Below are positions 8,626 to 16,852 of a stretch of DNA of 64,000 nt, piece after piece (the first letter of the stretch is position 1; every line of letters starts with the position of its first letter). The notes below the pieces were generated by a model. That model had not been told where the DNA came from. It was given only the letters and a program-made list of their open reading frames with translations, and searched no databases. This stretch comes from Phenylobacterium sp. Root1290 (lineage in GTDB: Bacteria > Pseudomonadota > Alphaproteobacteria > Caulobacterales > Caulobacteraceae), in NCBI RefSeq assembly GCF_001425305.1, contig NZ_LMEE01000003.1:124001-188000 (forward strand). Reading direction: 5' to 3'. The translations under genes and the position numbers were made by a program.

Positions 8626-11003
8626 TGCTGCGCGCCCTGCGGGAGCTCAAGGACGAAACGGTGCAATCGTCCTGTGGCGGGATCCTTGAGGTCCTCCAAC
8701 TCCAGACGCCCCCCATGGTGTGCGGCCGCTTCACGGGCGATGAAAAGGCCAAGCCCGCGCCTGCGTTTGGTGTCGCGCAGTGAAAAGAACAATTTGAAGA
8801 TAGTTTCGCGGTTCTCAGGCGCGACCCCTTTTCCGTTATCCTCAAAGACCAGGGTCGGCGGGTCCGACCTCACCGCTATGCGAATTTCTGGAGCGAAGCT
8901 CTCGCGCTCGCCGCGAATGTCCAGCCAGTAGACCGAGTTCGAGATCAAGTTCTCGACGATCTGGACGATCATGCCTTTCACCGCCCGAACCCTTACCGGG
9001 CGATCGGGTAGGGAAATGATCGGCTTGATTTGGTGGCGTGCAAACTGAGTCTGGTGAGCCTCGACGGCGTCCTTGACCAGCTCGTCGAGCGTGAACAGTT
9101 CCGTGCGCTGCCGGCCGGACACGCTCATCGGGTCAAGGACTCGGACGCGCTTATTCACGCTCTTCATCTCGGCGTGCAGAGTGGCGAACTGTGCGCGCAG
9201 CCGATCTGGCACGTCCTTCCCCTTAAGCCCGTCGAGAGCGCGCAAGGCGTTTTCCGTCGCGCGCGCTAGCTCGTGTGCGACGACTTCGACCATCAGCCCG
9301 ACACCGGCCATCTCGACCATCTGGCGGGATTCCTGCTCGACTTGCTCGATCCGCGCGCGTGCTCGGGCAGCGAAATCTGAAAACTCGGCCAGGGTCTGCT
9401 GCAGGTCCTCGACGTCGTCGAGCGCGGCTCCCGACGACAGTCGGCGAAGGCGCGCGATTGCGGCCTTAGCGCGATCTTCCAAACTCTGCACGCGGGTCTT
9501 GGCATCGGAGAGGTCGATCTTCTGACCTTTGTACTGGCGCTCAACATCCCGCAGGAACCCGCCGAGGCGGTCCTGAACGGCGTATCGAAGTACTTTCAGC
9601 ATCACCTGCTGCTCAGGCGTCACGCGCAAACCTTCTCGGTTCGTCTGATCGAGGAGGGCAGGGTTACCGACCCGCGAAATGTTCACGCGGCCGATGAACT
9701 GGGTCTTGTTGAGTGTGTACCCCGACCGGCGAAGCGCTGAACGGTCGAGGTCCAACCAGTCGTCATCATCGTCGCCGTAAGGGAATACGCGGAACTGATC
9801 TCGGAAGAGCAGGATGCCGGACCAGCGCGCTTGCTCGTCTCGGATCGCCATGGATTGGCCAGTGGTATCCGTTCGCAGCAGCCGGCGGCGATTGAACCAA
9901 TGCGCTTCGAAAGTGAACGAGCCGACGCTCTCCAGCGCGTCGTCGTCGATGTCCCCGTCTTTTCCGATCACCAACCCTTCGAGGTCGGCGCGCGACAGAG
10001 TGATGACTTCCTTCTCAAGAGGATGTTCAAAGTCCAGGTCAATGGCCTCGCTGGTGATCACCAGCTGCGGCTCTCCCTCGACGACCTGATAGACCCCGCT
10101 GACGCGAGCGTGCGCGGCGTCCAACAGCGCCTTTGGCATGGCCGCGATTGCGATGCGGTTGTCGTTATTCCAGAACACGGCCACGCGGGGTCGGGCGCCT
10201 GCATCCGCGAACGGGTCGGTCAGCCTCGCGAAGTCCTTCCCCGCCATCTCCCGGACCCTGGCTTCGGTCCAGTTCTCCATCAGGTCGGCGATGATGATGG
10301 TCGTGCCTGACCAAGCGGCTGTGGGCTTCGGTCCGCCGACGGTCGGCGCGACTGGAATCTCGTCCAGCATCGCGTCGACATTGTTGAAATCCTTCCAGTT
10401 GATCGTGAGGAGGTTAAGCGCAGGATCCTCAGCGCGCGCTGTCTCGACCCTTAGATGGTCCCCAAGCCGCATTGCGGATAACCGCCCGATTCCCTTCTCG
10501 CCCAGGAAAGGGCTCCGCGATGCGCCGCCGGCGATCGCGGCCTCGACAGCTTTCTTGCGCGAACCCGTACCGATGACGAGGAAGGTCTTCGTCAGGTCTT
10601 CCGCGGACATCCCCGAGCCGGTGTCGCTGACGCGGATGGTGTTGAAGCGCCGCTGACCGCGCCGAAGAGCCGTCTTCAGTTCATCGAGGTCCGTCGCCTT
10701 ATCGATGAGCGCGCGGAATCCGGCCTTTGCTACATCAGTGGCGCTCTCAAGAATTTCTTCCTCGACTGCTGCCTTGTGATCCTCAAGTTTCCCGCCCCGA
10801 GTTATCGCGCGGATCAGTGTCGACACTGAATGTTTGGGAATGACGATGTCGAACCGGACCTCGACCCCGTTCTTGGTACGGGCATCGAAGCCGTTCTTAA
10901 TCAGTTCATAGAACGCGATGATATCCGAGCTGATGAGCTCGGATCCCAGTTCAAGGACAGTTCTGGCTGTGATTCTAAACAACTTAACACGCGCTCCCGA
11001 CAA
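8622..11003 (-). CDS. double-GHKL histidine-kinase-like ATPase heading the Ssp operon
   Basis: This 793-residue cytoplasmic protein carries two GHKL-type ATP sites. The N-terminal one resembles MutL/MORC/Hsp90: YELIKNGFDA (N-box, 32-41), IRVSDTGSG (Asp127) and FLGEKGIGRLS (166-176). The C-terminal one is a histidine-kinase core: H-box VVAHELARATEN with His577, N-box VENLISNS (about 683-690), G1 FEDNGKG (about 721) and G2 RRRGLGLFIA. No membrane segment is visible, so the signal is probably intracellular. A coiled-coil-like region (about 500-570) precedes the H-box. The start is a TTG at 11003 preceded by GAAGG. It is the promoter-proximal gene of the operon. Phosphotransfer to the downstream receiver protein is inferred from adjacency. 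Confidence 0.78.
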   Translation of the reverse strand: MSGARVKLFRITARTVLELGSELISSDIIAFYELIKNGFDARTKNGVEVRFDIVIPKHSVSTLIRAITRGGKLEDHKAAVEEEILESATDVAKAGFRALIDKATDLDELKTALRRGQRRFNTIRVSDTGSGMSAEDLTKTFLVIGTGSRKKAVEAAIAGGASRSPFLGEKGIGRLSAMRLGDHLRVETARAEDPALNLLTINWKDFNNVDAMLDEIPVAPTVGGPKPTAAWSGTTIIIADLMENWTEARVREMAGKDFARLTDPFADAGARPRVAVFWNNDNRIAIAAMPKALLDAAHARVSGVYQVVEGEPQLVITSEAIDLDFEHPLEKEVITLSRADLEGLVIGKDGDIDDDALESVGSFTFEAHWFNRRRLLRTDTTGQSMAIRDEQARWSGILLFRDQFRVFPYGDDDDDWLDLDRSALRRSGYTLNKTQFIGRVNISRVGNPALLDQTNREGLRVTPEQQVMLKVLRYAVQDRLGGFLRDVERQYKGQKIDLSDAKTRVQSLEDRAKAAIARLRRLSSGAALDDVEDLQQTLAEFSDFAARARARIEQVEQESRQMVEMAGVGLMVEVVAHELARATENALRALDGLKGKDVPDRLRAQFATLHAEMKSVNKRVRVLDPMSVSGRQRTELFTLDELVKDAVEAHQTQFARHQIKPIISLPDRPVRVRAVKGMIVQIVENLISNSVYWLDIRGERESFAPEIRIAVRSDPPTLVFEDNGKGVAPENRETIFKLFFSLRDTKRRRGLGLFIAREAAAHHGGRLELEDLKDPATGRLHRFVLELPQGAQQ

Positions 11004-11262
11004 CCTTCACGCTAGATGGGAGCGAGCGCCGCGCCAAGGGGGACGGTGTTCGCTCAAGGACCTGACGCCCCTGCGCGCAACGCCTTTTGGCACTGCGTTA
11101 TGCTGCAGTGAAGGACCGCTTTTCGGCCGTGTCTCAATGTCCGCTGTTGGCGGCGCCAAGCGGCCGTTTCGACATCGACTTAGTCGACCGTCACCTTCAA
11201 GCAGCGAACAACTCCGAGAGGGCGCGATCGTCAGATGAAACTGCTCTGCTGAGGTTCTGCAG
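11004..11262. other. intergenic leader of the kinase-Ssp operon
   Basis: This 259-base gap lies upstream of the minus-strand six-gene operon and downstream of the next minus-strand gene. The operon promoter should lie here, since the spacing is far larger than anywhere inside the operon. I could not identify a convincing -35/-10 pair or a terminator by eye. Confidence 0.4.
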
Positions 11263-12213
11263 CTAGACCGGGGGCGGCGGCCAACGGGTGGTTGTTAGGA
11301 ACAACCCGCGCGCCGCCTGCCGATCGACCAAAGCCGCGCTATGCTGTGACCGTAAGTGGTCCAGCCAGCGGGCCCATTCGGGGCGTTCAGGAGTGATGAC
11401 AAAGCGACCGCCGTCGGTGTTCGGCGCGCCGGCGAATTCTGCAAACAGCCGCTGCCGCAGGTAGGGAAGCATCAGCTTAGGCTCGCGAGTATGTCCGCGC
11501 CCCGCTCGGTAGACTCCGGCGAATTGCACCGCCGTTTTCTGATCGTCCGCAGCGAGGCGAGCAAACAGCTTTGCAGCTAGATCCCGCTGTCGCGGACGTT
11601 CGCGCTCGGGCCAATCGCCCCAAAATGCCAAAAAAGCCGCGCTTCCGTCGGTAGCTCGCTCATCAGTGCGGCGTCGGCCGTTCGGGGGAGTGGGGGGGAT
11701 TTCAGTAGTTTGTATATTTCTATTTTTAGTAAGATGCCGCTTTCCGGGATCCCGAATTTGGGGACGCGGTGACGCCACCGTTTCCCGGTTTTCGGGACGC
11801 GGTGCGTTCGGACCGGGCTTGCTCTGCGCTGCCGCGGCTTCGCAAGCTGGGCGCTCGCCCCTGAGTTCCGCTTTGAAGGCGGCCGGGTCTACGAGCGGCT
11901 CGTCGAACACATAGTATGTCAGGCGGTGAAACCGCCCGTGGCAGAGTTCTTCAACGGCGATGACGTAGGAAGACGCTTTGAGCTCTTTGATCACCGCGTA
12001 GCATTTGTTTCTGCCGCACGGCCGATCGCCCGTTCCCAGCAGCCGACGAATATCATTGATCTGGAGCTGCCAATCGTCGGGTTTTGACAGCAGATATATC
12101 AAGGCAATCCGAGCGTCAGGGCTCAGCGTTCGGTGATCGATTATGTCATTGGAAATCGCCGTGTAGCGCGCATTTCGACGGCCGCGGCGGACGAGCGGCA
12201 GCTTGTCATCCAT
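11263..12213 (-). CDS. winged-helix replication-initiator-like protein of a mobile element
   Basis: The 316-residue product begins with a winged-helix-like module (residues about 15-105: YTAISNDIIDHRTLSPDARIALIYLLSKPDDWQ, then a recognition-helix-like CGRNKCYAVIKELKASSYV). Such N-termini are common in phage and plasmid replication proteins of the RepA/DnaD-like kind. The middle is low-complexity and charged. A second compact region (about 205-300) contains FWGDWPERERPRQRD and QFAGVYRAGRGHTREPKLMLPYL. It lies at the right end of the island, 117 bases from the tRNA fragment, a usual place for replication or excision genes of integrative elements. The exact role (replication start, regulation) is not shown by the sequence. 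Confidence 0.55.
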   Translation of the reverse strand: MDDKLPLVRRGRRNARYTAISNDIIDHRTLSPDARIALIYLLSKPDDWQLQINDIRRLLGTGDRPCGRNKCYAVIKELKASSYVIAVEELCHGRFHRLTYYVFDEPLVDPAAFKAELRGERPACEAAAAQSKPGPNAPRPENRETVASPRPQIRDPGKRHLTKNRNIQTTEIPPTPPNGRRRTDERATDGSAAFLAFWGDWPERERPRQRDLAAKLFARLAADDQKTAVQFAGVYRAGRGHTREPKLMLPYLRQRLFAEFAGAPNTDGGRFVITPERPEWARWLDHLRSQHSAALVDRQAARGLFLTTTRWPPPPV

Positions 12214-12329
12214 GGCGCGAAATCAGCCAATGATAGTTTGCAGCCGTGTGCGAATGGCGAGTGAATTCAACGAGGCCGTACAGGCCGGGTTTGCGGAAAA
12301 GTCGAAACCTTCCAAAGGCTTGCGGCAGC

Positions 12330-12374
12330 CTACGAATCTGAGGGTCGGACGTTCGAATCGTTCCGGGCGCGCCA
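12330..12374 (+). repeat. tRNA-Arg(ACG) 3' half, likely attachment-site copy
   Basis: These 45 bases read as the anticodon loop CTACGAA, the 3' anticodon stem, variable loop, a T-arm (stem GGACG/CGTTC, loop TTCGAAT), the 3' acceptor strand and an encoded CCA. The sequence upstream does not pair to complete a tRNA: the bases before CTACGAA are GGCAGC, which do not match the TCTGA stem. So this is a fragment, as left when an integrase uses the tRNA 3' end as attachment core. The intact tRNA gene is expected outside the window to the left. A degenerate direct copy lies at 14247-14290. Confidence 0.72.
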
Positions 12375-12711
12375 TTTCTTCTTTAGAAGATCAGTCGGTT
12401 ATGTCTGCCCGCCGCCCTAAGGGGCTGATGATGGCGCGGCCGCACGACTGTAAGAGTCAGCCAGTTCGTTGATCTGCCGGACATTTCTGGCGCAGGCAAT
12501 CTGAGGCTCGTCTAGCCGGCCGAGGACTGCGCACGATTGTGAGAAGCTGCAGGGGCGTCGATCAGTGCGCCGCGCCACCCGCGTTGAGCGGATAAAGCCT
12601 GCGCCAAGAAGCTCGCGAATCTGAAGTCTGCCTATCGTAGCGGCTCAGCCGCTGCGCGCCTGATGCCGCACGTCTGCGCGGCACTCTAAAACCAGCGATT
12701 GGAGAGAGGTC
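12375..12711. other. gene-free stretch between tRNA fragment and toxin remnant
   Basis: I see no supportable gene, RNA or repeat in these 337 bases. A ribosome-binding sequence GGAGAGAGG at 12701-12709 belongs to the next reading frame. Confidence 0.5.
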
Positions 12712-13457
12712 TTGGCCGGAACTGGCTCGTACGCTCGGGGCGATCAACCCCGCAGCGTTCCCGATACACACGCGTATCCCTACGCGAGGTTGGTCACGCA
12801 ACAGCGCGTATACAACGCACATCAAGCAGCGAAACTGGAACGCCGCCGCAGCGGCGCCGGTGCGGTCGCGCCGAAGCCCGCCTCCGGGCAACATGCCGCT
12901 GTCGTTCCGCTACCGGACCGGATGTACTGGGGTTCGGACGCCGACATCGCCGAACTCCGTCGGCAGCAAGCCGAATTCAAGAAGACTAAGCGCGCCATCA
13001 GCCGGGAGAACGCTTGGATGGCGGTTCCCGCTTTAGCGCCTGTAGCGGCTGTCATGGGCTTGGAGGGCGCAGCTTACATCGCGGGGCGTCTCGCGCCGGC
13101 CGTGGCCCAACGGGCGCCGCTCGTGCTTCAGCGGGCCGACCCTAATCTGCGGGTGGGCGACAACTAGGCGACGCGCGCCGGGCGGCGCGCACACGCAGCG
13201 CTGCGGGAGCGCGTGGCGCAGAAGCCGGCGTGGGAGCCTGAACTGACTATACCGTTGAAAGGCGGTAGGATTTTGAGGCCTGATGTGCGCACGCCGCCTC
13301 GGGTTCGACGTTCGGGAATGAACCAGAGCCATTCCAGATGGAACTCAAGCCGAACACGCCGTCGGGGCGCGCAGCCGCTGCGCGGGCCGTCAAGAAGTAC
13401 GAACCCACAGGCGTGAAGACCCGCCCCATCTTCTATAATCCGAAGCCGTTCATATGA
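12712..13457 (+). pseudogene. broken toxin-type gene, paired with the DUF4304 gene
   Basis: An open frame starts at a TTG at 12712 after a good ribosome-binding site and runs to a TAG at 13165-13167. The same frame then continues with protein-like sequence (ATRAGRRAHAALRERVAQKP..., DVRTPPRVR) to about 13310. After a frameshift, another frame gives MELKPNTPSGRAAAARAVKKY and ends in TGA at 13455-13457. The joined product would be about 245 residues with a hydrophobic stretch (WMAVPALAPVAAVMGLEGAAYIAG) and a C-terminal region resembling nuclease domains of polymorphic toxins. At least two lesions, a nonsense codon (perhaps from Trp TGG) and a frameshift, argue for an inactive gene. The terminal TGA overlaps the ATG of the following gene by 4 bases, as in toxin-immunity pairs. 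Confidence 0.6.
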
Positions 13458-14023
13458 CCCGCCCATCCTACACGACGGCGCTTGATCGGGCGCTGCAGCC
13501 GCTGGGGTTTGCACGCGAAGGGAGGGATTGGCGTCGGCTCCGAGGAGAAATCCAGGACTGGGTGAATCTCCAAAAGAGCTGGATAGACGGGAGCATGACC
13601 GTCAACCTGTTTGCAAAGAACCTCGAAACCGAACGGATTATGAGGTCGATCGCGTGCGACGAGGAACTGGGCGTCAGGCAGTCTGGCCAGCGGATTGGCG
13701 CATTGATCGACGGTCGGGATCGTTGGTGGAAGAATAATCCCAACGGTCCGGCCGAGGTAGCTAAAGCTGTGCAGGTCTACGGCATCCCGTGGTTCGAGCG
13801 AGTTCAATCCCTCGAGGACGAGGCTTCGAAGTGGTATGGTCGGGGCACGACGGGATCGTGGAGCAAGCCGAATCTCACGGTGCTGGCCGTAACGCTTTTT
13901 CGACTCGGGGCCCTGGAAGAAGCGCTTGCTCTCTTCGATGAATCCGTGCCGAAGACCGCAAACCCGATGTTGGTTACCGAAGGCAGATGCGTACAGCGTT
14001 GGCTTCATGGCCAACGCAGCTGA
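13454..14023 (+). CDS. DUF4304-type putative immunity protein
   Basis: The 189-residue product has the DUF4304 pattern: ALQPLGFAREGRDWRRL, then VNLQKSWIDGSMTVNLFAKNL, and a C-terminal region with WFERVQSLEDEASKW and a TPR-like LAVTLFRLGALEEALALFDE. DUF4304 proteins often sit directly downstream of polymorphic toxins and are thought to neutralise them. Here the start codon overlaps the stop of the disrupted toxin-like gene, so this is probably an orphan immunity gene that has outlived its toxin. It lies between the two tRNA-Arg fragments and is therefore part of the second integrated segment. The frame looks intact. Confidence 0.65.
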   Translation: MTRPSYTTALDRALQPLGFAREGRDWRRLRGEIQDWVNLQKSWIDGSMTVNLFAKNLETERIMRSIACDEELGVRQSGQRIGALIDGRDRWWKNNPNGPAEVAKAVQVYGIPWFERVQSLEDEASKWYGRGTTGSWSKPNLTVLAVTLFRLGALEEALALFDESVPKTANPMLVTEGRCVQRWLHGQRS

Positions 14024-14381
14024 GGGGCGGCGGCCGACTGATTTTCGACGGTAGCGTGAACCGCGTACTGCTTTTGCAGAGCGGCCAGATGCTCGAGCCC
14101 CGCCCAGAGCCTTAGCGTTGCTTCGGCAGTATGTTTGACGCGCACGCGTTCACGCTGAAACGCGACGGCTGCCCCTGAGTGAGTTAGGGGGCTCTGGTAC
14201 GCCGCGAGTGTTGTAACCAACTGACCTAGAAGAGAATTACGCGAGACTACGAACCTGTGGGTCGGACGTTCGCGTCGTTCCGGGCGCGCCGCCGCGGCGG
14301 GCTTTGCTTTCTCGCGCGACGCGCGTGTCTTGAATGTCCTCGCGAAAGGCATAGCTGCGGTGCGCCGAGGGGAAAGCGCCG
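14024..14381. other. gene-free stretch at the island/chromosome junction
   Basis: No supportable coding region is seen in these 358 bases. The segment contains the second tRNA-Arg fragment (14247-14290) and, near its right end, the GAGGGGAAAG ribosome-binding site of the next gene. Confidence 0.5.
14247..14290 (+). repeat. degenerate second tRNA-Arg(ACG) 3' copy, likely old attachment site
   Basis: This is a direct repeat of 12330-12373 with about 39 of 44 bases shared. It keeps the CTACGAA loop and the GGTCGGACGTTCG and TCGTTCCGGGCGCGCC blocks. The T-loop is damaged (TTCGCGT instead of TTCGAAT), and the terminal A of CCA is missing. It marks the probable original right boundary of integrated DNA. 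Ordinary chromosomal genes follow directly. Confidence 0.65.
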
Positions 14382-15098
14382 TTGCTTGATGACTTGAGAT
14401 TGCAGGTGGCCAGGGACGGGTTCGCGCGGGTGCGGGGGCCGCAGATGCGCCGTCTGATCGGCGAAGCCGCCTTGGCCGACTGGGCGACCTATGCGCAGAG
14501 CTGGGACGATCTGGCGGTCGACCAGTACATGGCCGACGGCGGACGCTATCGGCGGCGCCGCTACGCCACGCTGGAGGCCGCCTCCGGCGCCGTCAGCCGA
14601 CAGGTCCACCAGCCGCACTTCCAGAGCCTCGACTACAACAGCCTGAACGGCGGCGTGGAGCGCTGGTTCGAACCGATCACCGCAGCGGTCAGCGACATGC
14701 CGCTGACCCGCCGGATCATTGATCTGTCGCTGGACGTGTTCGGCGACGTGGCCGGGCCGGCGCCTGGCTTTCCCTGGCGCACGGAGATGCACCAATTCCG
14801 AATCGAGGCGAGGGCTGGCGAGTCGGGCCGCCCAACGCCGGAGGGCGCACACCGCGACGGCGTCGACTGGGTGCTGGTCATGCTGGTCGCGCGCGAAAAC
14901 GTCGCGGCCGGGGTCACCGACATCTTCGACCCGGCTGGCAGGTCCCTGGGCAGCTTTACGCTGCTGGAGCCGCTGGACGCCGTGTTCATCGACGACCGGC
15001 GGGTGTTCCACGGGGTCACGGCGATTGAGCCCGTCGACCCTGCGCGGCCAGCCTATCGCGACGTGCTGGTGACCACCTTCCGAAGCAGGCCGTCCTAG
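14382..15098 (+). CDS. 2OG-Fe(II) dioxygenase family protein (2OG-Fe_Oxy_2 type)
   Basis: The 238-residue product matches the family that includes L-isoleucine 4-hydroxylase and related amino-acid hydroxylases. The iron-binding HxD is in EGAHRDGVDW (around residue 167), the distal histidine in VFHGVTAI (around 214), and a 2-oxoglutarate arginine may be in the terminal YRDVLVTTF region. The TTG start at 14382 is preceded by GAGGGGAAAG. The substrate cannot be read from the sequence; free amino acids are typical for the family. It is the first gene after the integrated segment. Confidence 0.75.
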   Translation: MLDDLRLQVARDGFARVRGPQMRRLIGEAALADWATYAQSWDDLAVDQYMADGGRYRRRRYATLEAASGAVSRQVHQPHFQSLDYNSLNGGVERWFEPITAAVSDMPLTRRIIDLSLDVFGDVAGPAPGFPWRTEMHQFRIEARAGESGRPTPEGAHRDGVDWVLVMLVARENVAAGVTDIFDPAGRSLGSFTLLEPLDAVFIDDRRVFHGVTAIEPVDPARPAYRDVLVTTFRSRPS

Positions 15099-15189
15099 TC
15101 AGCTTGGCTCGGGCCGGCGGCTGTGCGAGACCACCGGTGAGGGGTTCGGCCGCGGTAGAGACGGCGACTTCGAACTGGGGAACGTCGCC

Positions 15190-16851
15190 TTGGCACGCAG
15201 CATCGCGCTCTATCATCCGTCCGCCGGCGTGCGGCCGAAGAACAATCCGTTCGGCAAGGACGTCGCCAACGTCGAGCTGTTCAAGGCGGTGCTGCGCTAT
15301 GCCGACGTCGATCGCGTCGACTTCCTGACTGGTGCGCAGGTCGCTCCAGCGGACCTGGTCATGGGGCTGACCCCGGGTGAGGTCGCGCGGCCGCAGGTGA
15401 CCACGACTCACCTGCTGGACATGGGGCCGGCCAAGGACGCCGGGGCCATGGTGCGCGGCGTGCCGGAACTGACCGACATGGCCTGGCTGCGCCGTCAGGT
15501 AGGCCTGGAGAACACCTACAGCCTCGTGGGCATGGTCCACACCCTGGCGCCGCCCGCCATGCGCGAAATGATCGCCAAGTCCGCGGTGGCGCCGATGCAG
15601 CCCTGGGACGCGTTGATCTGCACCTCGCCGGTCGTGCAGGCGTCGCTGACCGAGATGTTCGACGAGTGGACCGGCTATCTCGCCGATCGTTATGGCGGGA
15701 CCAAGCAGATCCGTCCGCACCTGCCGCTGCTGCCGCTGGGCGTAGAGGGCTCAGCCTTCGCGGCGCTGGCCGATCGACCCGACGTGCGCGCGGCGACCCG
15801 CGAGGAGCTCGGCGTTGGGCCCGACGACATCGTGGTGATGTGGGTCGGGCGGCTGTCGTTCTTCGAGAAGGCCTTCCCGCAGCCGATGTTCCGGGCGGCC
15901 GAGGAGGCGGCGCGGGCGACGGGCGTGAAGGTGCACTTCGCGCTGGTCGGCTGGTTTCCGGACCCTGTCGGCCATCGGGCGATGTACGAGGAGGCCGTGC
16001 GGGCCTATGCGCCTTCGGTCAGCGTCCACTACCTGAACGGCAACGACAGCGATCTGGTCGGCAGGATGTGGGCGGCGGGCGACATATTCCTGTCGCTAGT
16101 GGACAACATCCAGGAAACCTTCGGGATAACGCCGCTGGAGGCGATGGCGGCTGGGATGCCGGTCGTGGCCAGCGACTGGGACGGCTATCGCTTCACGGTC
16201 CGCGACGGGATCGACGGGTTCCTGGTTCGCTCGCTGGGCGGGCCGGTAGGGGCTGGCCAGGGCATGCTCAACCGCCATCTGCACATGGGGATGACCTATC
16301 AGTCCTATGTCGGCTCGATCGCGCAGCATACGGCGATCAATGTCGGCGACGCGGCGGCGCGGATCGCCGAGCTGATCGCCTCGCCGGACCTGCGGGCCAG
16401 GATGCGCGAGGCCGGCCGCCGGCGCATCCGCGAGACCTTCGACTGGAAGGTGGTCGTCGCCGGCCTGCAGGAACTCCTGCGAGAGCTGGACGCGATCCGC
16501 ATCGCGGCCGCGCCGGAGGAGCTGAAGTACCGGCGCAACCCGACCAAGACCGAGCCGTTCGGCGCGTTCGCGAGGTTCGCGACGACCGTGATGTCGCCCA
16601 ACACCCGCGTCTGGGCGCGGCCGGGCGTCACCCTGGAAGACCTTGAACGCACCAGGTCGGTCCGCCTCGACGACTTCGCGGGCAACTGGCGCGCGTCTCA
16701 AGCCGACAGCGCCGCAATGCTGGCCCGGCTGATCGCCGAGGGCGAGCTGAGCATGCGCGAGCTGATCGCGCCGTTCCCGAATGCCCATCAGCAACTGCTG
16801 GGCATGTCCGTCGTCTGGATGTGCAAGCTCGGCCTGTTGGACTGGCGCTAG
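15190..16851 (+). CDS. family 4 glycosyltransferase (GT-B fold)
   Basis: The 553-residue product has an N-terminal Rossmann-like acceptor domain. Its C-terminal nucleotide-sugar domain contains VMWVGRLSFFEKAF, the late EX7E-type segment ETFGITPLEAMAAGMPVVASDWDGY, and RDGIDGFLV. A roughly 110-residue C-terminal extension after the GT domain is helical and of unknown use. The start is a TTG at 15190. It probably adds sugars to a surface glycan, but it lies away from the main glycan cluster and the donor and acceptor are unknown. The stop is one base from the convergent dioxygenase gene. Confidence 0.8.
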   Translation: MARSIALYHPSAGVRPKNNPFGKDVANVELFKAVLRYADVDRVDFLTGAQVAPADLVMGLTPGEVARPQVTTTHLLDMGPAKDAGAMVRGVPELTDMAWLRRQVGLENTYSLVGMVHTLAPPAMREMIAKSAVAPMQPWDALICTSPVVQASLTEMFDEWTGYLADRYGGTKQIRPHLPLLPLGVEGSAFAALADRPDVRAATREELGVGPDDIVVMWVGRLSFFEKAFPQPMFRAAEEAARATGVKVHFALVGWFPDPVGHRAMYEEAVRAYAPSVSVHYLNGNDSDLVGRMWAAGDIFLSLVDNIQETFGITPLEAMAAGMPVVASDWDGYRFTVRDGIDGFLVRSLGGPVGAGQGMLNRHLHMGMTYQSYVGSIAQHTAINVGDAAARIAELIASPDLRARMREAGRRRIRETFDWKVVVAGLQELLRELDAIRIAAAPEELKYRRNPTKTEPFGAFARFATTVMSPNTRVWARPGVTLEDLERTRSVRLDDFAGNWRASQADSAAMLARLIAEGELSMRELIAPFPNAHQQLLGMSVVWMCKLGLLDWR

Positions 16852-16852
16852 G

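Noticed and set aside
12330..12374. Possibility of a complete functional tRNA gene
   Set aside because: The bases upstream do not supply a matching 5' anticodon stem, D-arm or acceptor strand, so only the 3' half is present.
12203..12472. Small plus-strand open frame over the tRNA fragment
   Set aside because: It crosses the tRNA-Arg fragment, has no ribosome-binding site and no recognisable sequence.
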